Positions 8,578 to 15,593 of a DNA stretch of 64,000 nt are shown one piece after another. The stretch spans positions 310,001-374,000 of the forward strand of contig NZ_JAJTWT010000004.1 of the NCBI RefSeq assembly GCF_021353235.1. The letters are read 5' to 3'. Source of the DNA: Pelomonas caseinilytica (GTDB lineage: Bacteria; Pseudomonadota; Gammaproteobacteria; Burkholderiales; Burkholderiaceae_C). Numbering within the stretch: the stretch's first letter is position 1; each line of letters begins with the position of its first letter. The notes beneath the pieces were generated by a model. It saw only the letters and a list, made by a program, of their open reading frames with translations. It had not been told where the DNA came from and searched no databases. The position numbers were made by a program, and so were the translations under genes.

Positions 8578-9293
8578 CCCGCCCCGCCCTTCTCGACAAC
8601 GTCACCCACCGCCACCTGCGCGTGCGCACCGAACGCTCCGCCGCCCTCGGCGATGCGCGCCAGTCGGCCCTCGCCCTGCCCGCCGAATTCCGCCAGCTGC
8701 AGGCCCACTTCCCCATCGTCTTCCAGCACGTGGACGGCGGCGCGGGCTTCCAGCCCATCGTGCTGCTGGGCCTGGAGGAGGAGCAGAACCTCTTCCTGAC
8801 GGAAGCGGGCTGGGACGCGCCGGTCGTGCCCATGGCGCTGCAGCGCGATCCCTTCATGATCGGCCGCGGTGCCGAGGGCCTGCAGCTGCACGTCGACCTC
8901 GACAGCCCGCGCATCGTGCGGCCCGAGGAAGGCGAGGTCGGCACTGCCGTCTTCATGCCCCATGGCGGCCACAGCGACTACCTGGACCATGTCGTCGGCC
9001 TGATGGAGCACCTGCATGCCCAGGCACAGCGCCTGCCGGCCTTCATCGAGGCGCTGACCGGCCACCAGCTGCTCGAACCCTTCGCCCTCGACATCGAGCT
9101 GTCCAACGGCGAGCAGGGCCGGCTGGCCGGCCTCTACACCATCCACGAGGAGCGCCTGGCCGCGCTGCCAGGTGCCGCCCTCGAGGCCCTGCAACGCGAG
9201 GGCCACCTGCTGCCCATCTACATGCAGCTGGCGTCCCTGGCCCAACTGCCCGGCCTGGTGGAGCGCGCCAACCGGCGCGTGGCGGGCGGCTGA
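8574..9293 (+). CDS. SapC-like protein
   Basis: 239 residues. The central part matches the SapC family in layout: a LPAEFRQLQAHFPIVF segment, VLLGLEEEQNLF, then a PVVPMALQRDPFMIG block, and a C-terminal MQLASLAQLPGLVERAN segment. No signal peptide or membrane helix is visible. The start codon overlaps the stop of the upstream halogenase (ATGA), so the two are translationally coupled. SapC was named from a Campylobacter S-layer locus, but homologues next to TonB receptors and tryptophan halogenases have no established function. A role tied to the flavoproteins is suggested only by the coupling. The assignment rests on pattern recognition of the family and should hold. Confidence 0.7.
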   Translation: MTRPALLDNVTHRHLRVRTERSAALGDARQSALALPAEFRQLQAHFPIVFQHVDGGAGFQPIVLLGLEEEQNLFLTEAGWDAPVVPMALQRDPFMIGRGAEGLQLHVDLDSPRIVRPEEGEVGTAVFMPHGGHSDYLDHVVGLMEHLHAQAQRLPAFIEALTGHQLLEPFALDIELSNGEQGRLAGLYTIHEERLAALPGAALEALQREGHLLPIYMQLASLAQLPGLVERANRRVAGG

Positions 9294-9308
9294 GCCGTCG
9301 CGACGCAG

Positions 9309-9395
9309 AACACGGCCACAGAGACACAAAGGCACAGAGAGATGGCGCATCCGCGGCGATCCGGTGATCTCTCTGTGTCTCTGGGCCTCTGTGGC
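9309..9395. repeat. Intergenic CACAGAG-octamer hairpin, copy B
   Basis: 29-base arms 9315-9343 and 9367-9395 pair at 25 of 29 positions around a 23-base loop. It starts 15 bases after the SapC stop and fills the only loose junction in a cluster whose other genes overlap. Confidence 0.8.
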
Positions 9396-9441
9396 AGCCT
9401 GCCGCCGCCAGCATCCGAGCGCTGACCCACAGCTGACCGAC

Positions 9442-10449
9442 ATGCGCGACATCCCCACCTGGACCGGCCCCTTCGACCCGGACGACCTGCCGGCCGAACT
9501 GCTGGCGGCCGAGCGGCCCTGGCTCGTGCGCGGCGGCTTCGCGCACTGGCCCGTCGTGCAGGCGGCACGCGAGTCCGACGACGCCCTGGCCCGCTATCTC
9601 ATCGGCCTCTACAACGGCATGCGCGTCGGCCTCTTCCAGATGCCGCCCGAGGCCGCAGGCCGTGCCTTCTACAGCGACGACACGCTGACCGGCTTCAACT
9701 TCACGCGCCACATCGCCACGCTGGACCAGGTGCTCGCCGGCCTGCTCGGCCTGGCCGGCACCGCCGAGCCTCCCGCGCTCTACGTCGGCTCCACCACGGT
9801 GGACGCCGTGCTGCCCGGCTTCCTCGACGCCAACCGCCTGGGCCTCGGCACCCGCGACGCGCTCGTGAGCCTGTGGCTGGGCAACCGCACCCGCATCGCC
9901 GCCCACTACGACCTGCCGGACAACCTCGCCGTCGTGGCCGCCGGCCGGCGCCGCTTCACCCTCTTCCCGCCCGAGCAGATCCACAACCTCTACATGGGCC
10001 CGCTCGACCCCACGCCGGCCGGACAGCCCGTCAGCCTCGTCGACTTCGCGGCGCCCGACTTCGAGCGCTTCCCGCGCTTCGCCGAGGCGCTCGCGGCCGG
10101 CGAGGCCGCCGAGCTGGAGCCGGGCGACGCCCTCTTCATCCCCAGCATGTGGTTCCACCACGTCGAGGGGCTGGCACCGGTCAACCTGCTCATCAACGCC
10201 TGGTGGCGGCAGACGCCGCGGTACGTGGACTCCCCGCTGAACGCCCTTCACCTGGCCCTGCTGACGCTGCGCGACCTGCCCGAGAAGGAGCGCCGCATCT
10301 GGCAGCACCACCTCCAGCACTTCGTCTTCGCCGCCGACGACGCGACCTGGGCCCACATCCCCGAGGCCGCCCGCGGCCTGCTCGGCCCCATCGACGAGAC
10401 CCTGTCGCGCCAGGCGCGCACCCAACTCCTGAACCAGCTCAAACGATGA
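9442..10449 (+). CDS. JmjC/cupin-like Fe(II)/2-oxoglutarate oxygenase
   Basis: 335 residues of the cupin_8 (JmjC-like) type. The iron-binding HxD pair is seen as H155 and D157 in HYDLPDN. The distal histidine is H239 or H240 in MWFHHVEG, and RRFTLFPP supplies the expected strand after the first ligands. These residues suggest a working Fe(II) oxygenase, with hydroxylation of a protein or small molecule as the family reaction. It carries no signal peptide. I started it at ATG 9442 because a longer frame would cross the hairpin element. Its stop overlaps the start of the second halogenase (ATGATG). It is part of the halogenase-SapC-cupin module beside the TonB receptor. The substrate is unknown. 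Confidence 0.8.
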   Translation: MRDIPTWTGPFDPDDLPAELLAAERPWLVRGGFAHWPVVQAARESDDALARYLIGLYNGMRVGLFQMPPEAAGRAFYSDDTLTGFNFTRHIATLDQVLAGLLGLAGTAEPPALYVGSTTVDAVLPGFLDANRLGLGTRDALVSLWLGNRTRIAAHYDLPDNLAVVAAGRRRFTLFPPEQIHNLYMGPLDPTPAGQPVSLVDFAAPDFERFPRFAEALAAGEAAELEPGDALFIPSMWFHHVEGLAPVNLLINAWWRQTPRYVDSPLNALHLALLTLRDLPEKERRIWQHHLQHFVFAADDATWAHIPEAARGLLGPIDETLSRQARTQLLNQLKR

Positions 10450-11996
10450 TGAACACGTCCGCCCACAAGCCCATGCGCCGCATCGTCATCGCCGGCGGCG
10501 GCACCGCCGGCTGGATGATGGCCGCCCTGATGAGCAAGCTGCTCGGCCGCCAGCTCGACATCAAGCTCGTCGAGTCCGAGGAGATCGGCACCGTCGGCGT
10601 CGGCGAGGCCACCATCCCGGCCCTGCACACCTTCCACAACCTGCTCGGCATCAACGAGCCCGAGTTCATGGCCGCCACCAACGCGACCTTCAAGCTCGGC
10701 ATCCAGTTCGAGGGCTGGAAGAACATCGGCCAGGACTACTTCCACTCCTTCGGCACCACCGGCACCGACCACTGGAGCGCCGGCTTCCAGCACTTCTGGC
10801 TCAAGGGCCGCGCCGAGGGCATCGCCCGCCCCTACACCGACTACAACCCCGAGACGGTCGCCGCCCACGCCAACCGCTTCGCCCACCTGCCGCGCAACGG
10901 CCTGAACTACGCCTACCACCTCGACGCCGGCCGCTACGCCAAATACCTGCGCGCCATGAGCGAGGCCCACGGCGTGCAGCGCATCGAGGGCAAGATCGCC
11001 GCCGTGCTGCAGGACGGCCCCGACGGCAAGGCCGGCGACATCACCGCCCTGCAGATGCAGGACGGCAGCCGCATCGACGGCGAGCTCTTCATCGACTGCA
11101 CGGGCTTTCGCTCCCTGCTGCTCGGCGAGACCCTGGGCGTGGGCTACGAAGACTGGTCGCACTGGCTGCCCTGCGACCGCGCCGTGGCCGTGCAGACCGC
11201 CTCGGTGCGCGAGGCCTGGCCCTACACCCGCTCCATCTGCCACCCCTTCGGCTGGCAGTGGCGCATCCCGCTGCAGCACCGCGTGGGCAACGGCCTGGTC
11301 TACAGCAGCAAGCTGCTCAGCGACGCCGACGCGCCCGAGGTGCTCAAGCGCAACGTCGAAGGCGAACTGTTGATCCAGCCGCGCGTCATCAAGTTCCTGC
11401 CGGGACAGCGCCACAAGGTCTGGGAGCGCAACTGCATCGCCGTCGGCCTGGCCAGCGGCTTCATCGAGCCGCTGGAGTCCACCAGCATCCACCTCATCCA
11501 GCGCTCGGCCATCCGGCTGATGCAGCTCTTCCCGGCCGGCGGCATCAAGCCGGCCGACGTCGACGAGTTCAACCAGCAGTCGCAGCGCGAGCTCGAGCAC
11601 ATCCGCGACTTCATCGTCCTGCATTACCACGCCAACGAGCGCACCGACTCCGAGCTGTGGCGCCACGTGCGCGAAATGCAGGTGCCCGCCACGCTGCGCC
11701 ACCGCATCGAGCTCTTCCGCGAAAGCGCCCGGGTCTTCCACCCCAGCGACGAACTCTTCGCGCCCAACTCCTGGATCCAGGTCATGATGGGCCAGGGCAT
11801 CCAGCCCCAGGGCTACCACCCCGTGGCCGACCTGATGGGCCCCGCCGAACTGACGAACTTCCTCGGCGACATCCAGCTCAAGGTCTCCCGCACCGTGGCC
11901 GGCCTGCCCGGCCACCAGGCCTACGTCGAGCAACTGTGCGCGCCCTACCGCAACGCTTCGACGGCGCAGCTGGCGGCCACGCCGCTGAGGGCATGA
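10446..11996 (+). CDS. Tryptophan-halogenase-family flavoprotein, second copy
   Basis: 516 residues, FADH2-dependent halogenase family. Motifs are complete here: IVIAGGGTAGW for FAD, K83 in TFKLGIQFEGW, WQWRIP matching the WxWxIP signature, and GFIEPLES (E341, E344). It is therefore the better conserved of the two copies and is the likelier true halogenase. Related enzymes next to TonB receptors, such as BrvH-type proteins, brominate or chlorinate indole in vitro, but their natural target is not settled. The gene overlaps the upstream cupin gene by four bases and ends the coupled cluster. No reductase gene for FADH2 supply lies nearby, so a general flavin reductase would be needed. Confidence 0.88.
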   Translation: MMNTSAHKPMRRIVIAGGGTAGWMMAALMSKLLGRQLDIKLVESEEIGTVGVGEATIPALHTFHNLLGINEPEFMAATNATFKLGIQFEGWKNIGQDYFHSFGTTGTDHWSAGFQHFWLKGRAEGIARPYTDYNPETVAAHANRFAHLPRNGLNYAYHLDAGRYAKYLRAMSEAHGVQRIEGKIAAVLQDGPDGKAGDITALQMQDGSRIDGELFIDCTGFRSLLLGETLGVGYEDWSHWLPCDRAVAVQTASVREAWPYTRSICHPFGWQWRIPLQHRVGNGLVYSSKLLSDADAPEVLKRNVEGELLIQPRVIKFLPGQRHKVWERNCIAVGLASGFIEPLESTSIHLIQRSAIRLMQLFPAGGIKPADVDEFNQQSQRELEHIRDFIVLHYHANERTDSELWRHVREMQVPATLRHRIELFRESARVFHPSDELFAPNSWIQVMMGQGIQPQGYHPVADLMGPAELTNFLGDIQLKVSRTVAGLPGHQAYVEQLCAPYRNASTAQLAATPLRA

Positions 11997-12114
11997 GCGA
12001 CAGCGCGTCTCCACAGTCTTGTGGATGCGACTGGTTTCCTGCGTCCTACACTGGCCTGCGCTTCCCCGGCGAAGTCCCTGAGCGGGTCAATTCAACGAGT
12101 CAAGGGAGAGAAAG

Positions 12115-12453
12115 ATGGCAACCAGGCAGGTGATGGAAGTGGATCAAGCCGTGGTCATCAAGAGGCCGTTCGACTTGACCGTCGTGGCTCGCGGCCGGGT
12201 GCCGACTTCCCAATGGTCGGAGCCGATCCTGGTGGCAAGCCCAATCAGGGACGGTTGCCTCGAGCTCTCCTTCGAGGCCGTGCCGCCCCACGGACCTTCT
12301 CTCCAGGTCATCACGCCAATCGCGATGTCCCACACGCAGGCGATTCCGTCCAAAGATGCCGTCAAGCGCGTCATGATCAAGACGGCGGAGAACGCCATCT
12401 CCGTCGATGTCGCGGACATCTGGCAGTGGCACGAAAGCGGCACAGGACAGTGA
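12115..12453 (+). CDS. Small protein of unknown function
   Basis: 112 residues with a good ribosome-binding site (GGGAGAG, 5-6 bases before ATG 12115). I do not recognise the family. The sequence alternates hydrophobic and polar residues in a beta-rich pattern, has no signal peptide, no cysteine pair and no membrane helix, and ends VADIWQWHESG. Base composition is lower in GC than the neighbouring enzymes, and the codon choice is less biased, which may point to later acquisition. It stands alone, 118 bases after the halogenase cluster and 407 bases before the EF-G gene. The case for a real gene is the ribosome-binding site plus a full uninterrupted frame, not homology. Confidence 0.55.
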   Translation: MATRQVMEVDQAVVIKRPFDLTVVARGRVPTSQWSEPILVASPIRDGCLELSFEAVPPHGPSLQVITPIAMSHTQAIPSKDAVKRVMIKTAENAISVDVADIWQWHESGTGQ

Positions 12454-12554
12454 AGAGGCTCATGCCTGCCACAGGCCTTGAAGCCCACCCCGCCGCCACC
12501 AGATTTCCCCACACGCCACAAGGCCGTTGCACCCCGCGGACAATCGCACCCATC

Positions 12555-12596
12555 ATGAAGCTCAACCCCACCGTCCAAGCCCGCCTCAGCCCCTGA
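12555..12596 (+). CDS. Possible 13-residue leader peptide
   Basis: ATG 12555 to TGA encodes MKLNPTVQARLSP. It stops 18 bases before a hairpin and 50 bases before a terminator-like structure in the leader of the EF-G gene. No clear ribosome-binding site precedes it, so it is only a candidate. A second short frame (12703-12810, 35 codons) lies after the terminator and is equally unproven. Confidence 0.25.
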   Translation: MKLNPTVQARLSP

Positions 12597-12614
12597 GCGC
12601 CCTTCGACCGTGTT

Positions 12615-12683
12615 CGGAAGGCGCCCGCTGCCTTCCGGTCCCCACCACCCCGGCAGGCTCGCACCTCCCGGGGTTTTGTTTTT
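12615..12683 (+). terminator. Tandem hairpins with terminator in the EF-G leader
   Basis: First hairpin: CGGAAGGC (12615-12622) with GCCTTCCG (12630-12637). Second: ACCCCGG (12647-12653) with CCGGGGT (12668-12674), followed by TTTGTTTTT. This is either the terminator of the upstream small gene, 160 bases after its stop, or an attenuator for EF-G. A further stem, AGCC(C)CGTGG with CCACGGGCT (12809-12832), lies 29 bases before the EF-G start. The rest of 12454-12860 shows no gene. Confidence 0.6.
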
Positions 12684-12860
12684 CCTGACTGCGAGTTTCC
12701 ACATGCGCATGCGCACCTTCGACAAGCTGATCGCCACGATTCCCGAGCGCCGGAGCGCGGCTCGGCCCTGCCTGTCGCGTGCGCGCTTCGGCGTCTTGCA
12801 TTCGCGCTAGCCCCGTGGGTCCTCCACGGGCTGGCCACACCACCCGAAACAGGAACCCAC

Positions 12861-14876
12861 ATGAACTCGAACACCTTCCGCAACCTGCGCAACATCGGCG
12901 TCATCGCCCACGTCGACGCCGGCAAGACCACGACCACCGAACGCATCCTGTTCTACACGGGCGAAAACCATCGCATCGGCGAAGTGCACGACGGCAGCAC
13001 GACGATGGACTTCGACCCCCAGGAACGCGCGCGCGGCATCACCATCCACAGTGCGGCCACCACCGTGCACTGGCAGGGCACGCAGATCAACCTCATCGAC
13101 ACGCCCGGCCACATCGACTTCAACATCGAGGTCAAGCGTTCGCTGCGCGTGCTCGACGGGGCCGTCGTCGTCTTCGACGGCGTCGCCGGCGTGGAGCCGC
13201 AGACCGAGACCAACTGGCGCCTTGCCGACGACTACCGCGTGCCCCGCATTGCCTTCGTCAACAAGCTCGACCGCGCCGGCGCCGACTTCGGGCGCGTCGT
13301 GGCGATGATGCGCGAGCGCCTCGGCGCCAACGCGCTGCCGCTGCAGCTGCCCATCGGCGCCGAAGGCGAGGTCCGCGGCGTCGTGGACCTGCTCGAACTG
13401 CAGGCCCTCGTCTGGGAGCGCGACGACGCCTCGGCGCCGCCCCGCGTCACCGAGATCCCGCCCGAGCTGCTGGATGCCGCCCGGGCCGCGCGATCGCGCC
13501 TGGTGGAAGCCGTAGTCGAACGCGACGACGCCTTGCTCGACGCCTGGCTGCAAGGCCGGCAGCCCTCGGTGCAGGCGCTGCGCGCCGGCCTGCGCGCGGC
13601 CACGGTGGCCGGCGACGTCGTCCCCGTGCTCGCCGGCTCGGCCTTCCGCAACCGCGGCGTGGAGCCGCTGCTGGACGCCGTCGTCGCCTACCTGCCCGCT
13701 CCGGGTGAAGCTCCGGGCGCCGTCACGCCTGGCGGCCCGCTGTCTGCCCTCGCCTTCAAGCTGACCGCCGACGACCACGGCGCCATGGTGTTCGTGCGCG
13801 TCTACAGCGGCAGCCTCAAGCGCGGCGACACGGTCTGGAACGCCAGCACCGGCAAGGCCGAGCGGGTGGCGCGCCTGTACGAGATCCATGCTGACCGCCG
13901 CGTCGAACGCGAGGCGCTCGTCGCGGGCGACATCGCGGGCATCGTGGGCCTCAAGGACGTGCTGACCGGCCACACGCTGGCCGACCGCAAGGACGCGCCC
14001 GTGCTCGAAAGCATTGCGGTGCCCGAGGCCGTCATCGACCTCGCCATCGAGGCCAAGGCCCAGGCCGACACGGCCGCCCTGGCCAAGGGGCTGGCCGTGC
14101 TCGTCCGCGAGGACCCGTCGCTGCGCCTGCGCCAGGACGTGGACTCGGGCCAGACGCTGCTGTCCGGCATGGGCGAGTTGCAGCTCGAAGTCGCCGTCGA
14201 GAAGCTGCGTTCGCGCTTCGGCGTGGACGTGGCCGTCGGCCGGCCGCAGGTCGCCTACCGCGAGACCATCACGGCGCCAGCCGAGGTGCGCCATGTGCAC
14301 CGCAAGCAAAGCGGCGGCCCGGGCCAGTTCGCCGAGCTGACGCTGCGCGTGGCGCCGTTGGCGCGCGGCGCGGGCCTGCGCTTCGAGAGCACGGTGGTGG
14401 GCGGCGCCATTCCGCGCGAGTTCATCCCGGCGGTCGAGGCCGGCATTCGCCGCGCGGCCCAGGCGGGGCCCGTGGCCGGCTACCCGCTGGTGGACTTCGA
14501 GGCCGTGCTTGTCGACGGCAGCCACCACGTGCGCGACTCCTCGGCCATGGCCTTCGAGCTGGCGGCCGGGGCGGCCCTGCGCGAGGCCGCGCTGAAGGCG
14601 GCGCCCGTGGTGCTGGAGCCGGTGATGGCCGTCGAGGTCATCACGCCCGCGGAGTCGCTGGGCGACGTCATCGGCGACCTGCTGCGCCGGCGCGGCCAGG
14701 TGCAGGGCCAGGACAGCCGCGGCAACGCGGTCGTCGTGACGGCCCACGTGCCGCTGGAGCGCATGTTCGGCTACATCGGGCAGCTGCGCGCCCTCAGTTC
14801 GGGGCGGGCGCAGTTCACGATGCAGCTGAGCCACTACGCCGAGCTGCCCGCCCGGGCAGCGCTGGCGGCGGCCTGA
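12861..14876 (+). CDS. Elongation factor G paralogue
   Basis: 671 residues, slightly shorter than the usual ~700 of EF-G. All GTPase motifs are present: [12 protein letters not shown] (G1), [10 protein letters not shown] (G2), DTPGHIDF (G3), NKLDRAG (G4) and the GSAF segment (G5). Domain II ([23 protein letters not shown]), domain III and domain IV (GGPGQFAEL) follow in order. EF-G moves the ribosome along mRNA after peptide bond formation, or with RRF splits post-termination ribosomes. The gene stands alone, away from rpsL, rpsG and tuf, so it is probably the second EF-G and not the housekeeping one. AGGAA precedes ATG 12861. A strong terminator follows. Upstream hairpins suggest leader control (inference). 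Confidence 0.88.
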   Translation: MNSNTFRNLRNIGVIAHVDAGKTTTTERILFYTGENHRIGEVHDGSTTMDFDPQERARGITIHSAATTVHWQGTQINLIDTPGHIDFNIEVKRSLRVLDGAVVVFDGVAGVEPQTETNWRLADDYRVPRIAFVNKLDRAGADFGRVVAMMRERLGANALPLQLPIGAEGEVRGVVDLLELQALVWERDDASAPPRVTEIPPELLDAARAARSRLVEAVVERDDALLDAWLQGRQPSVQALRAGLRAATVAGDVVPVLAGSAFRNRGVEPLLDAVVAYLPAPGEAPGAVTPGGPLSALAFKLTADDHGAMVFVRVYSGSLKRGDTVWNASTGKAERVARLYEIHADRRVEREALVAGDIAGIVGLKDVLTGHTLADRKDAPVLESIAVPEAVIDLAIEAKAQADTAALAKGLAVLVREDPSLRLRQDVDSGQTLLSGMGELQLEVAVEKLRSRFGVDVAVGRPQVAYRETITAPAEVRHVHRKQSGGPGQFAELTLRVAPLARGAGLRFESTVVGGAIPREFIPAVEAGIRRAAQAGPVAGYPLVDFEAVLVDGSHHVRDSSAMAFELAAGAALREAALKAAPVVLEPVMAVEVITPAESLGDVIGDLLRRRGQVQGQDSRGNAVVVTAHVPLERMFGYIGQLRALSSGRAQFTMQLSHYAELPARAALAAA

Positions 14877-14886
14877 CGGCAGCTGG

Positions 14887-14919
14887 GGCGGCAGCCGGCA
14901 ACGGCTGCCGCCCTTTTTT
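14887..14919 (+). terminator. Rho-independent terminator after EF-G
   Basis: 11-bp perfect stem GGCGGCAGCCG (14887-14897) with 14902-14912, GCAA loop, followed by CTTTTTT. It ends 43 bases after the EF-G stop. Confidence 0.92.
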
Positions 14920-15043
14920 GCCGTCGCCTGACGAGACTTTCGAGCGCATGGATGCGCGGGCGGGCGGAGGGCGCCAGAATCGCAGCGTTCGAGCAGCGAG
15001 GCCCGGCGGGCCCTGCTGCCCCACCCTGACGCAACCGCACGCC

Positions 15044-15559
15044 ATGCCCCGATACGTTGCCTTCCTCCGCGGGGTCAGCCCCATGAACGCCCGCATGCCG
15101 GAACTCAGGGCCTGCTTCGAGGCCGAGGGCTTCGGCGAAGTGCGAACGCTGCTGTCCAGCGGCAACGTCGTCTTCAACGCCCGCTCGTCGTCGGCGAGCG
15201 CGCTGGAGCGGCGCGCCGAGAGGGCCATGCAGGCGTCGCTCGGCCGCAGCTTCCGCACCATCGTCCGCCGGGCCGCCTACCTGCAGGAGCTGCTGGAGGC
15301 CGATCCCTTCGCCCCCTTCGAGCTGCCCGCGGCGGCCAAGCGCGTCATCACCTTCCTCGGCAGCCCGGCCGACACCCGCCTCGCCCTGCCCCTGGAGAAG
15401 GACGGCGCCAGCATCCTGGCCGTCATCGGCTCGGAGGTGCTGGCCGCCTACATCCCCGGTCCCAAGGCGCCGAGCTTCATGAGCCTGATCGAACGCAAGT
15501 TCGGCACGGACATCACGACGCGGACGCTGGACACCGTGCGCAAGTGCGCGTCGGCCTAG
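15044..15559 (+). CDS. DUF1697 family protein
   Basis: 171 residues. The N-terminal YVAFLRGVSPMNARMPELRACFEAEGF and the following VRTLLSSGNVVF segment are the hallmark of DUF1697, a small alpha/beta family with no established function. The C-terminal KFGTDITTRTLDTVRK block is also typical. In most members the first motif reads LRGINVG; here it is LRGVSPM, so the binding loop differs. No signal peptide is seen. ATG 15044 is the only start that keeps the conserved N-terminus, although no clear ribosome-binding site precedes it. It stands alone between the EF-G terminator and the convergent MORN-repeat gene, 34 bases away. Confidence 0.8.
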   Translation: MPRYVAFLRGVSPMNARMPELRACFEAEGFGEVRTLLSSGNVVFNARSSSASALERRAERAMQASLGRSFRTIVRRAAYLQELLEADPFAPFELPAAAKRVITFLGSPADTRLALPLEKDGASILAVIGSEVLAAYIPGPKAPSFMSLIERKFGTDITTRTLDTVRKCASA

Positions 15560-15593
15560 CCAAGGCCTGATCCCGCCGAGGCGATGGGCTCCG

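Noticed and set aside
12703-12810. 35-codon frame before EF-G
   Set aside because: No ribosome-binding site and no family pattern; kept only as part of the leader description.
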